From: Coix lacryma-jobi var. lacryma-jobi
Taxonomy: Eukaryota; Streptophyta; Magnoliopsida; Poales; Poaceae
Direction: 5' to 3'
Length of the DNA: 64,000 nt
Assembly (NCBI GenBank): GCA_009763385.1
Contig: CM019823.1
Span: 45,136,222 to 45,200,221, forward strand
The notes beneath the pieces are model-generated. The model was not told the origin of the DNA. It saw only the letters and a program-made list of their open reading frames with translations, and did not search any database. Positions 44,054 to 55,427 of this stretch are shown one piece after another. Made by a program: the position numbers and the translations under genes. How positions within the stretch are numbered: position 1 is the first letter of the stretch; each line of letters opens with the position of its first letter.

Positions 44054-47000
44054 TCATAATAAATCCACCCAGATGCTAGGATAATACTTCTTGAAATATT
44101 TTCCATTAACTGCTCTGAAATATTCGACACCTTCCAAAGTTTCATAGAAATAAGCATTGCCAGGTGTACATTTCGTAATCCGATAAGGTCCCTCCCAGTT
44201 TGGAGACCATTTGCCATATTTGTTATCCTTAGTTCCAATAGGCAAAATAACTTTCCAAACTTGGTCTCCTTCATTAAACTTTTTCTCTCTGACCTTCTGA
44301 TTATAATACTTGGCAACTCTTAACTTCTGAGCTCTAATATTTTCAAGAGATTTTAGCCTATGGAAATTTAAATCATCAATGTTATCCATCATGAGTTGTT
44401 TGTATTCACCCGCTTTCAAATTGTCCTGTTGTGATACTCTCCTGGACCCAATACTGATTTCCCAGGGTAATACAGCTTCATGACCATAGACCAATTCATA
44501 AGGTGAACATTTGGTTGAACCATGACAAGCCATTCGATAGGACCATAAAGGTTGACTGAGTATCGAATGCCACTTCTTCAGATGCTCCTTAACCTTTTTC
44601 TTAACAATTTTGATTAAAATTTGGTTAGAAGCCTCAGCCTGTCCATTAGCTTGGGCATAATATTGAGATGAGTTAATCAACTTGAAGCCTGTGCTAGCAA
44701 CAAAATCCTCAAACTCTTTCGATGTAAACATCTTTCCTTGATCCGTGGTAATGGTTTGAGGAACACCACATCTGTAGATGATATGCTCTTTGATAAACTC
44801 AATCACGGTAGCCGATGAAGCCTCTTTTAAAGGAATAGCTTCAACCCATTTAGTGAAATAATCTGTTGCCACCAACACAAACTTATGTCCTTTGCTAGAT
44901 GCTGGGAATATTTGGCCAATCAAATCTATTCCCCACCCTCTAAATGGCCATGGCTTTGTAATTGGATTCATAGCTGATGCTGGAGATTTCTGAACATTAC
45001 CGAATCTCTGACATTCTTGACATCCTTTATAATACCTAAAACAATCTTCCAATATGGTTGGCCAAAAATATCCTCCTCCTCTGATCATCCATTTCATCTT
45101 ATGAGCAGATTGATGTGCACCACAAACTCCTTCGTGAATTTCCCCCATCAGTACCTTGGCCTCTTCTTGATTGATACATTTGAGGAGTACACCATCGATT
45201 ATTTTGTGATAAAGCTGTTCATCAAGAAGCACAAACTTCGTAGCCTTATACCTCAACTTCCTGGATACCTGTTGTGATGGATCTTTCAAGTATCCAATAA
45301 TTTCGGTTCTCCAATCATCATCATCAGTAACCTCATCGGCTAATATCTCAACAATTTGTCGATACCCAGAAGCACTCTGAGCTAAGCGATTAGCCTGTTG
45401 ATTCTGACATCTAGGAATATGTTTTATAACAACAGAAGAGAAAGAATCAAGTAACTCAAGACACTTTTCATAGTGTCCCCTTAAGATGTCATCTTTGCAT
45501 CTATATAGGCCGGGCAATTGATTAACCACTAATTGAGAATCACCAAAAAATTCAATAGCCTCGGCCCTTACCTCAAACAAAAGCTGAAGTCCTTTGAGAA
45601 GTGCTTCATACTCAGCTTGATTATTAGTAGAGGTTGGATCAATTGAAAAAGCATATTCAAAACTCTTCCCTTGAGGAGAAACAATACCAATACCTCCACC
45701 TTGTTTGCAATTAGAACCATCAAAGAACAAAGCCCATGGGGTAAAGTCCAAAGTCTTAATTCCTTGTTCATGATGATGAGTAATAAAATTAGCTATTACC
45801 TGTCCCTTAACTGCCTTAGCCGATTCATACTTTAAATCAAACTCTGATAATGCAAGAATCCACTTACCAATTCTCCCATTTAGAATAGGCATATATAGCA
45901 TATGCTTTATCACGTCAAACTTTGACACTACTGTGCACTCAGAGGACAGTAGATAATGTTGAAGTTTGGTGCATGAAAAGTATAAACATAAGCATAACTT
46001 CTCAATAGGAGAATACCTTGTTTCTGGATCAAGTAACTTCCTACTGAGATAGAACACCACTCTTTCTTTCCCTTCAAATTCTTTCATTAAAGCCGATCCA
46101 ATTGTATGATCATCAACCGAAATATATAGTTTAAAGGGTTTATCCCTCCGAGGAGGAATCAAAACTGGTGGAGACTTAATATATTCTTTGATCTCATCAA
46201 ATGCTTTCTGTTGCTCACTCCCCCATTTAAATTCCTGGTCATCTTTTAATTTTAACAACACTAAGAATGGCAGAATCCTGGCTGACAAATTTGAAACAAA
46301 TCTTCTGATAAAGTTGATTTTGCCGATCAAAGATTGTAACTGGGTTTTCGTAGTTGGAGGTACTACTTTATCAATTGCGTCATAGCTTTTCTTACCAACT
46401 TCAACCCCTTTTTCATGTACCATAAACCCCAAAAACTGTCCAACTGACACTCCGAATGCACACTTGTGAGGATTCATTCTTAATCCATGTTTTCTTGCAC
46501 ATGCTAGAGTATCTCTGAGATTTTTAAGATGTTGCTAATAATCCTTGGACTTTACAACCACATCATCAATATAGATTTCTACAATCTTGCCGATCAACTT
46601 GTGAAAGATATAATTCATAGCCCTTTGATAAGTTGCACTAGCATTCTTAAGCCCCAAAGTCATAACTACCCACTCATATAATCCTATAGCACCCGAACAT
46701 CTGAATGCAGTTTTATGTATATCTTCTTCTGCCATAAAGATTTGATTATAACCGACATTGCCATCCATAAAACTGATCACCTTATGTCCTGCCGCGGCAT
46801 CAACCAACATGTCTGCTACTGGCATTGGGTAACCATCCATTGAAGTAGCTTTATTCAAATCCCTGAAATCAATACAAACTCTCATTTTCTCATTCTTCTT
46901 ATACACAGGGACTACACTAGATGTCCTCTCGACATATATACATTGCCGAATGAAATTAGCTTCATAAAGCCGAGTGATTTCTGTTTTCACATCTGCCATA

Positions 47001-47308
47001 ACCTCTGCTCTAAGTCTCCTCGGGGCTTGTTTTACAGGCCGACTCCCATGTTTGATAGGTAGTCGATGCTCTACCAACGATCGATCAAGACCAGGCATCT
47101 CAGAATAATCCCAAGCAAAATATTTTTTATATTCTTTTAACGAGGCAATAAGTTCATGTCTAAACTTGGGATCTAACTTAGCACTGATATATGTTAATCT
47201 TGGCTTATCACCATTTCCAATATCAACTGCCTCCAGTTCATCAACCGATGTGAAACCTTTACCCATCTTACTTTTATCTTCATTGATTGTACAATCCATT
47301 AAATACAT
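44054..47308 (-). pseudogene. Pol of the nested Tat element: RT, two RNase H domains, integrase
   Basis: RT has MRVCIDFRDLNKATSMDGYP, ISFMDGNVGYNQI and IYIDDVVVKS. A TAG at 46535-46537 follows DY, then the frame continues with retroviral-type RNase H, the second RNase H (LFFDGSNCKQGGGIGIVSP, NNQAEYEALLKGL, FFGDSQLVVNQL) and integrase (HEGVCGAHQSAHKM, CQECQRFG, WGIDLIGQ, ITTDQGKMFTS, NGQAEASNQ). It ends with GPYRITKC and a TGA at 44054. Apart from that single TAG the 1085-codon frame is open. It overlaps the gag-pro frame by ten bases at 47299-47308 in another phase. Confidence 0.9.
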
Positions 47309-50300
47309 TTTTTGAAGCCGACTGCTTGGATCGGCTGTTGACTATCACTAGACGTTTTGAGAAAGTCTTCTTCATGAATTTTCCTAGAGAAGCACTCCAC
47401 ATTGTCAAAGTTCCAAACATCAGGGTCGAAGTAAGCAATACTAATAGTTGAATCGGCTGGTATCACTTCCACAATGTCGCCGATCCATTGAATTACATTC
47501 TGATGCATGGTTGATGGAACACAACAGTTGGCGTGGATCCAATCTCTTCCAAGAAGCACACCATATGATCCTTTTGCATCGACTACGAAGAAAGTGGTCG
47601 GCATACTTTTGCTGCTAACTGTTAGCTCAACACACACAACACCCTTAGTAGCCGATACGTTGCCAGCAAAATCTGTCAACCTCATGTCGGTCTGAATTAA
47701 ATCTTATGTAGTTTTTCCAAGCTTTCTAAAGGTAGCATATGGCATCAAATTGAGAGTTGCGCCTCCATCAACTAACATCCTGTTCTGGGGCCTTCCATCG
47801 ACAAACCCCTTTAAATATAAAGCTTTAAGATGAGAATTCTTTTTAGGTTTCTGAAATGTAGCCCCTTCTGCTTGGTAGATCCACTGAGAAATTGCTTCTT
47901 CATCGCCAGACTGTTCTTCAGAGGATCTAAACTCAACAGGTAGCATGAACAGAGCCGATATATTAGACGATGATTCTCATTTATCGGCTACTTGTTTAAC
48001 CTGCCAGACTTTAGGTTTCTTTTCCTAAATTTCATCGTTCCTTAATCTCTGAACCCGCCGTTTCTGGCTTTTAGTTAAACCACTAGGACACCATTGTCCC
48101 TTTTGCCAAGGATGATCACGATCGGCTAATCTTGCTCCAAGCCGATTATGAACAGTTTTATTTTTTATGCGCCGATCTGTCCTTTCAAATCTTAATCTTT
48201 CATGTACAGATCGACGGTTGTCCCTTGACTTCCTATATTCCCAATACTGCTCGCTGCATTCTGGGCAATCACGAAGAGTAGGAAGTTTTAAACCTTCATT
48301 CCAATAATGTATGAAGAAAGGACAACCCCAATGATTATTCTCTTCATCTCTGATATGTCTTTCCTCTTCACGAGACCTCTTGTATTCCTACTCTTCGAGC
48401 CACTCTTGATACTCTTGCTCATCTCTTTCTCTTTGCAATTGATTTCTCTCTTTCTGACGTTGCCATTTATTCAACAAGATTCTGACAGCTGGATGTCTTC
48501 TTGCCTCACCAGCCCTTGAAGTCTCAGGTTGATCATGTTGATCAGTACTCTTTTTTCCTTTCATTTCCTGATACTCCTTGGCTGGTAGCTGCCTGCTTGG
48601 ATCGACTGTCCTAACTGCTTTGGCTTTGTCAGGAGTTAATACTTTGATCTCACTCCGAGGTGCAGGAGCTACCATGTTTTGTGGAAAAGGATGACCATTG
48701 ATGCTCATTCCCTTGGCCTTTTCTAAGCCAATTCTCCCTTTGACAACAGCTCTCTGGATCATATCTCTGAAAACTCGGTAATCGTTAGTAGTATGAGTAC
48801 AAGAGTTATGAAATTTGCAGTACCTTCTATTTTTAAGCTCCTCAGCCGATGGAATATTGTGGTTTTCAGTTAACTTGATTTGACCTTTTTCCACCAAGTA
48901 GTCAAATATCTTATCGGTCGTAGTGATGTCAAAGCTGTATTTCACATCTTTCTCGGTGCTCTTAGCCTTCGCCCAAGGCATGTACTCGTTGTTTATCCAG
49001 GCCCAATCAACAGCAGCCACTTCATCTTCATTTTCATCGCTCGAATTATCTTCATCTTCTTGCAAGAAGAAGTGACTCTTTGCATTGTAGACTTTCTTGG
49101 GCTTAAATACCTAATTGTATCGATTCTGAGCATCAATATTTGCCACCTTCTTAGCTAAATCAGCCATATTATTACAACCAAAACCAATCTTTTCTCTTAT
49201 GGCTGGTATTAGGCCTCGAATTACAATGCTAACCACCTCTGGATCTGATAATGACAAGGTATAGCATTGATTTTTCATCTCTCTAAATCTCTGAAGATAT
49301 TGGCATCCAGTCTCATTATTTCCTTGTCTCGTATCGACTAAGTCCACGAGTCCTTTTTCCAGTGCTCCAAAGTCAAAGTATTTATGGAACTTATCTTCCA
49401 AATCTTCCCAACTCTGAATGGAATTGGGTGGTAGAGATGAAAACCACGAGAAAGCCGAACTAGATAGAGATAAAGGAAACATTATGACTTTAAGTGCTGG
49501 TTCGTCACCAACTTCCCCGAGCTAGACCAAAAACCGAGTTATATGTTCCATGGTCGTCACTGAGCCGGTTCCTGTGAATTTGGTAAAATCAGGGATTCTA
49601 TATCTTGGTGGAAAGACAGCCTGATCATACCACTCTGGATACGGCTTCTTGTAGCCAGTCAAGGTAGCCTTTGGTGTCAAACCAAATTGTTTTTGAACCA
49701 TGTCGGTGACCCGACTCATCAACTGGTCTACTTGATTCACCGGCCCTTGATAGCCGATGTTCTGCCCCCCGAGTGTATTGTCGTGATACCCCGGATTCTC
49801 TTGAGCATCCAAAGTATAAAAATCCGAAACATAATGATATCCAGGAGGAATATCTCCAGGCATTACACTTCCTTGATAAGGTGGTGTATTGAAATCTCTG
49901 GTAATACGTCTTGCATGGGGAGCTATTTTTGTAGCAGATGAGTATATGTTATTACTCATATTCAGCTGTTGCATTGGCTGTGGTATCATACCCCCAGGGC
50001 TGACAATCATATGGTTTCCATTGCCATTAGGACTATTGATATGTGGTCCCCTAGAGTTTCCAGCTCCTTGATTACCTCCAACCGTATATGTTGGACCCCT
50101 TCTATCATTACCTAGGTTGAAAGCTTCCTTAATGGCATTCGTGAGACTGTTGATGAATACCTCATTGTGATTCATCAGGGTGACAGACATTGCTTCGTTG
50201 ATCACTTCTTGCATGACATTATGTTGGATCTGGATCATTGGATCAACATGTCCTTCTAGAACCACTCTTGGAAGATTAGTCTTCTGGATAATCTTCTTGT

Positions 50301-50331
50301 CCCTGTTTCTACTGAAGCTTAACAAACACAT
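47299..50331 (-). pseudogene. Gag and protease of the nested Tat element, broken by in-frame stops
   Basis: One frame runs from ATG 50331 to TAA 47299 with stops at 49522 (TAG), 49111 (TAG), 48388 (TAG), 48025 (TAG), 47977 (TGA) and 47704 (TAA). Gag blocks include FPPRYRIPDFTKFTGTGS, SAFSWFSSLPPNSIQSWE and LQRFREMKNQC. A zinc-finger-like CKFHNSCTHTTNDYRVF follows, then a long Arg/Glu-rich stretch and the protease active site LVDGGATLNLMP. There is no frame change inside this 3-kb frame. Confidence 0.88.
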
Positions 50332-50443
50332 GTAACGATATTGCTCAACAGTTTCTTGTACTATGCGTCAAAGTTCATCTGGAAGTTCTTCCATCGTCAC
50401 GTTCAATACATCTTCATTATTGATTGTCATGATCAGACGATTA

Positions 50444-50462
50444 GGTCCCACTGGGCGTGCCA
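50444..50462 (-). other. Probable primer binding site of the nested Tat element
   Basis: Minus strand TGGCACGCCCAGTGGGACC begins eight bases inside the 5' LTR end, a larger gap than usual. TGG-start and GC-rich character fit a tRNA 3' end; the tRNA is not assigned. Confidence 0.6.
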
Positions 50463-50470
50463 AAAGAATG

Positions 50471-52119
50471 TGTTTACGCAAAAATCCGGTCAAGAGCGCC
50501 AACACACTCGCTGCACGGTCCTCAGAGGGCGTACAGAGCAGAGTCCTGACCTCCTAGACCTTCAACAGGTGGCGGTGCCGAAACTAGGTGAGAGCGACCT
50601 CGGACGTGCCAGTCAATCTGACCTGTAATTGACAAGGAGAAGAAAAAGTTGTTAAATTATGGAACCTGCCGGTTTGGTGCCAGACAGTTCCAAATTATAC
50701 GGCTCTGATATAGCCATTTGTTTATAGGACACTGACTACAAAGTCAACTCCCAAAAGATTGCGTGAAAGAATTTGATAAAGATATAAAGCAAAATAGCTA
50801 TGATATATGTAAAGAGATATTTAAAACAGGAAAACACCCGATAAGCTTAAACATGTTAAAAGAATAAAGATCTATATATACGTTTAAATGACATGAAATC
50901 ATCGTATCGACTAATTGCACAGGCAGTTCTATCTGTTAACAATGGAGTGTTTCCATGCAACCATAATAACAAATAGATCGAAAAAATAGCTTAAACATCA
51001 ACAATGGGGTGTCTCCATACAACCATAATGATGACTAAGCTAGATCACGTCCGATACAACGAGCAGATCCGTAAATTCCATGCCACTCAAAAGTACACAT
51101 TATGGAGAAAGCATAACTGGATCGGCTATTTTAGCCGATACAGGATTCATGAAGCACGAACAAGATCTATCCGTTAAAACCATGATTCGACTTAAGATCA
51201 AACAGATCTGGTCTATCATATATATCATTGGGGTTCAAAAATACAGCTGTAATAAACATGCTAGATCAAATCTGTCCTCTCTTAGATCAAACCACGATTT
51301 TATCGGATATCTCGAACGCACATCATGTAACAATCAAGACTGACAAATTAGTCGATGAAAGGCTTAGATCGGCTATTTCCTTTAGTGTGAGCGTGTGAAG
51401 CCTTTGGATAGCCGAAACTACATAGCCTTTAAGCTTAAGCTACTTTGTCAATCTTGATTGGGCAAGATATTGTTTAAGATCTAAAGAAAAACATTAAAGC
51501 ATAAACAACATCGATAACTTAATGAATCTATTAGCTTGCCAAAACCAATAGAGCCGATAACTAGTCAAGATCGACTAAAGCAAGAGATTGATCAGAGTCA
51601 AGATAGTCTTACAAAAGGCGAACTTAGACCGATAACTAGCCATGTCATAGCTTAACAAGAGTTTGGTCGATGCCAAATACAGCCTTATTGTACAATGACA
51701 TGAGCCATTGGTGAAACTTACAAGCAAACTGGAGGTCGGTCGAAGCCGATGCAGCCCTGTCTGATTGAATATTCCGCCGGGTTCTACGTTACTCCTACTC
51801 CTAGGGTTTTGGCCGGTGGCTGATGTGTTGATTGATTGGATGCTTACAAAAAATCGGGTTTCCAGGTATTTATAACCCGGTTGACTCCTATACTAATACA
51901 ACTAGGTTACATAAAAGTAAAACAAAAGATGACCCGAACTCAAACTCCTCGGCCGAACCCAACACGTCTTCAAAACTTGTCACGTCTGGTCCTCAAGGGT
52001 CTTGGTCGTGTCCGGGTATTAACACTTCTTTTATTTTTCTGGCCGTTTCTTTTATCAATAAATCAGCCGCTTGTGCCTACAAAATAAAAATCGTTTCAAC
52101 CCAAAATCTGGTGTAAACA
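50471..52119 (-). repeat. 5' LTR of the nested Tat element
   Basis: Same length as 40908-42556 (1649 bp). The minus-strand TATA box is at about 51867-51875. Differences from the other LTR are mostly transitions. Confidence 0.93.
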
Positions 52120-53604
52120 GAGGCACACTCTTCAGCCTCGGACAGGTTACAGAGAGGGATTTACACAGATTTAGCTTTGGCTTGTCCACCACTTGGTCTC
52201 CCAGCTACAGTTCGATATTTGGGATGTGATTATTTCAGAGGTGGAGGACACGCTTGCAAAAGGGTTCAAGGGTCACATGCAGCTTCCCTATGCCCATTGG
52301 ATTTGTGTGATTCTGAGGAAGATGATTACAGCTCTGATTACTCCGCTTTCACAGTCTCCGACTGAGTTCCCCGTGTACGACACTCGCCAGATTATTGGGG
52401 TCAGTCCGGACACTCGTCCCAGGCAGCAGCGACAGCGGCCAGTGGTCACCGAGACAGAGGCAGAGCAGGACGAGATAGTTCGTCAGCTGGCAGAGGCAGA
52501 GTTAGCGGATCTTGAGGCAGAGGCAGAGGCGCCCGATATGCCAGAGATCCCGACTGACAGCTTCGACGATGACTATGCTCCTCTTCCGAGGATGCGTCCA
52601 GTAGCTCACGACTCAGAAGCCTCCTCGTCTCGTATGGCCGGCTTCGACCCAGCTCTCCTTGCTATACTCTCACGAATGGAGCAGCAGCAGTCACGACTCA
52701 CTGAGAAGGTTCAGCGTCAGGCTGAGGAGCAGCGCCGTTAGGCTCAGGAGCAGGCTAGACTCGCAGAGGCACATTCAGTGGCCGCAGCTCAGGCTCAGGA
52801 GTGCCAGGACGCTCTCTAGAGGCAGATGATAGAGCTTCAGAATTAGACCCTGACCTTCATGGAGAGGATGGCAGTTGTTCCATAGTTACCTCAGCCGCCT
52901 CAGTTTCAGCAGCAGCAGCCCGGACCGTCGACCTTGTACTACACAACAGTTCCTCCGTCGTCGAGCTCGCCCTTCCCGTAGTACCCTTAGTGTTTCTCCT
53001 CACCTGTGTCAGGGCAGCTGCGGGGTTCACGCCGATTCACTCAGGCTTCACTCCCACTCAGACAGAGTTAGTTCTTGTGACCCCCAGGAGCTTGGAGGCT
53101 TTGTTCAACGAGCTCACCGGCCAACCTACACCGCCAGAGTTTCACTTGCCAGTGACCTCCGCTCCAGCTTCTGCTCCCGCTACTGGTACTTCAGAGACTC
53201 TTCCCTCTTCAGTAGCATTGTCAGAGCCACCAGTCTCCCAGAGCCAGACTTTGCCAGTCAGTTCAGCACCTGAGGCTTCTTTGACTGTGTCTGTGGCAGC
53301 AACAGAGACTGTGGACCCTCTTCCAGAGCCCGAGCTTCCTCAGCCAGAGGTCCCCCAGCCAGAGGCAGCACCCGAGCCAGCTGAGGAAACCTAGACTGCT
53401 TCACCACCTCTTTTAATGTCCGAGGGTCAGCCTGCTCGGAGTTCGTCGTTCGAAAAGGAGGCTCTTCTTGCTTAGTTTGAGGCTATCCCGCGTACCTCGA
53501 CGCCCGGCTCGTTTGCTCCTATCCCTCCTTCCGACCCTTAGGTTTTGGTCCTTGATGCTAAAGGGGGAGAGAGAGCATATGTTAGACTTAGAGGGAGCTT
53601 GTGA
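52120..53604 (+). pseudogene. Env-position ORF of the SIRE element, 3' part
   Basis: This continues the ORF cut at 40907: after the gaggc repeat it reads HTLQPRTGYREGFTQI, then FDIWDVIISEVEDTL and YAHWICVIL, matching the same blocks at 60544-60800. It then becomes Glu/Gln-rich and coiled-coil-like, with a SRMEQQQSRLTEKVQ segment and a proline-rich end (PEPELPQPEVPQPEA). Stops in frame are TAG at 52172, 52739, 52817, 52844, 52883, 52979 and 52988. After a frame change near 53010 there are TAG at 53392, 53473 and 53539, before a final TGA at 53602. Most sit where the neighbourhood is rich in CAG codons. Confidence 0.7.
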
Positions 53605-53951
53605 GAGGGTCTCGGTTCTTTTGTGTGATCCTTGCACTCATATGCATTAATGTTTATCTTATGGCACTTGTACGATATGTGTATGCCTTTTGGTTGTGAC
53701 ATGTTTTGCTTCACTCGTTATATATTACATGTCACATGGTTATGCTCATTTATGATGCTTCTGCACTTATACTCCGATAAATGAGCTTGTTCACAAGTAC
53801 CCGTGTTAATTCTTATGTGTTGAGTACTTATGTGGACTTGGTTTGTATAAGCATGCCTAACCCTTTTTGATCTATTGTCACATGCTTATATAAATCAAGT
53901 AATTGCAAACCTCACCTCTCTTTCAAACATACTTTAGGTTGTCATCAATCA
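53605..53951 (+). other. Spacer before the SIRE 3' LTR
   Basis: AT-rich, no gene. The phrase gttgtcatcaatcaccaaaaa immediately before the polypurine tract is shared, inverted, with the second SIRE element at 58840-58866. Confidence 0.6.
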
Positions 53952-53967
53952 CCAAAAACAGGGAGAT
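53952..53967 (+). other. Polypurine tract of the SIRE element
   Basis: ccaaaaacagggagat directly precedes the 3' LTR start tgtgagcatcc. Confidence 0.85.
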
Positions 53968-55427
53968 TGTGAGCATCCAGGCCCCTAGTGGGTTTCAGTG
54001 ATTGGATGACAACGGTAAATTACTATGACTAACATGTGTTTTTGCAGAAACAATTGAGTTAGGTCATGGTAATGATGATCGATTGGGCACAATGGCATTC
54101 ATGTCCCCGTATTGATGGAATTCGTTCAGTTTTCAAAGGATGGACGACGAAGATGGTGATAGGCTAGTTCTAAGTGTCATATGGTGTTGGAGGACACTTA
54201 GAGTAGCATAGGCCTTTGTTTCTATCTTTGGTTGCACTATGAAGGGGAGTTTGAATGGGTAGCTTGACCTAGGTGATTCTTTTGAGTTAGGTGTGGTGCA
54301 CACTTGTTAACCAAAGCCCTATGTAGCTTCGAAAGGTCCCTAAGATCACAAGGAAGAAAGTTTGTGAAGGGAGCGTCACAAACCAAAGTCATTTTGGACT
54401 TCAAATAGTGACCGTACGCTAGTTGCCCATGTGATCGGACGCTGGGTCCTGCGTCCGGTCAGTGGGGCTCGCTGGCGTGTGCTTCTGATTGCGATCGGAC
54501 GCTACGTCAGTATAGTGATCGGACGCACAAGGGTGAGTCTGATCCAACTTAGAGAGGTTCCAGAGAGGAAAAATCGTGATCGGACGCGTCCGATCAAAGG
54601 CGATCGGACGCCTGGAAGCGTCCGATCAGTGCTTCGTACGAGTGTCAGTGCTAACGTCAGTTAGCTGTTGGGCACTGACCGGATGCGTCTGGTCACCCCG
54701 ACAGGTGCGTCCAGTCAGTGTGTAACTGGCTGGACTTACCCCTTCGTGCATGTTTTGAGTTGGGGGGGGGGGTATAAATATGCCTCCCCCTCATTCATGT
54801 TGTAACTCTTGCTCATTTGAAAGGTTGTCAAACACATTGTGATTGCAAGTGAGTGCAAGAGAGGTTGAGAGATTTGATAATTGAGTGATCAAACACCTCA
54901 TTAGTGAAGAAAGAGTAGCAAGTGTGCATCCACCCATCTCATTAGCCATGCATTGGTCAAGTGAGAGTTCTTGCTTGTTACTCTTGGTGGCGATCAGAGA
55001 GCTTGGTGATCATCCGGAGGCATTGTGGATGACCCAAGTCAAGTTGTGACCGGCAGTGAGTGATTCACCGGGACGGAGTGGCAAAGAATCAGCTCATAGT
55101 GAGCACTTGATCCTTGCACGAATCAAGGGGGAGCGATACCCTTGCGTGGGTGCTCCAACGAGGACTAGGGGGTGTGCCGACACCTCGGGGAAAAAAGATC
55201 ATCGTGTCATCTCTACTCTCTTTACTTACGCATTTACTTTTGAGAAATTCAGTTCCGCAATTTACTTTTTGTTCATCCTTACTTGAATTGCCATGGTAGA
55301 GTAGAAGTGACGTTGTGATAGTATTTTGTGCGGTTGAGTTTAGAGAAATACACTTCTAGGCACAAGGGGTTAATTGGGATTGATAGGATTTAATTATCGC
55401 AAAAAGTTTTAGAAAAGCCCAATTCAC
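53968..55427 (+). repeat. 3' LTR of the SIRE element, interrupted at its end
   Basis: It starts tgtgagcatccaggcccctag and contains the gatcggacgc motif cluster (54430-54640), a TATAAATA box at 54773-54780 after a G run, and the aaaagcccaattca phrase near the normal LTR end. It stops at 55427 where a different LTR begins, so the last ~35-40 bp are missing or displaced. Confidence 0.9.
54773..54780 (+). promoter_or_regulatory. TATA box of the SIRE 3' LTR
   Basis: TATAAATA follows a run of G at 54762-54772, the usual SIRE arrangement. The 5' LTR has lost this region, so the element cannot start its own transcript from the left. Confidence 0.7.

Larger units (their letters stand above)
40908..52119 (-). 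mobile_element. Tat-type Ty3/gypsy element nested in the SIRE env-position ORF
   Basis: Target repeats gaggc (40903-40907 and 52120-52124) are perfect. Both LTRs are 1649 bp and differ by roughly 6% over the first 245 bp compared, less further on. On the minus strand: 5' LTR, primer site, gag, protease, RT-RNase H, second RNase H, integrase, an antisense gene, polypurine tract, 3' LTR. gag-pro and pol are each one continuous frame broken only by stop codons, five of seven being TAG. The antisense gene is open. Confidence 0.93.
31233..55427 (+). mobile_element. SIRE/Maximus-type Ty1/copia element, nested and decayed
   Basis: The order is 5' LTR fragment, gag with CCHC knuckle, protease, integrase, RT, RNase H (copia order), a spacer, an ORF in the env position, polypurine tract, 3' LTR. 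LTRs start tgtgagcatc(t/c)aggcccctag, a SIRE/Maximus signature. It hosts a solo LTR (37339-39183) and a complete Tat element (40908-52119). The 5' LTR is joined directly to the middle of gag at about 31876, so the rest of the LTR, the primer site and the gag start are deleted. The 3' LTR ends at 55427 against another LTR, so no target repeat pair can be read. Confidence 0.9.
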
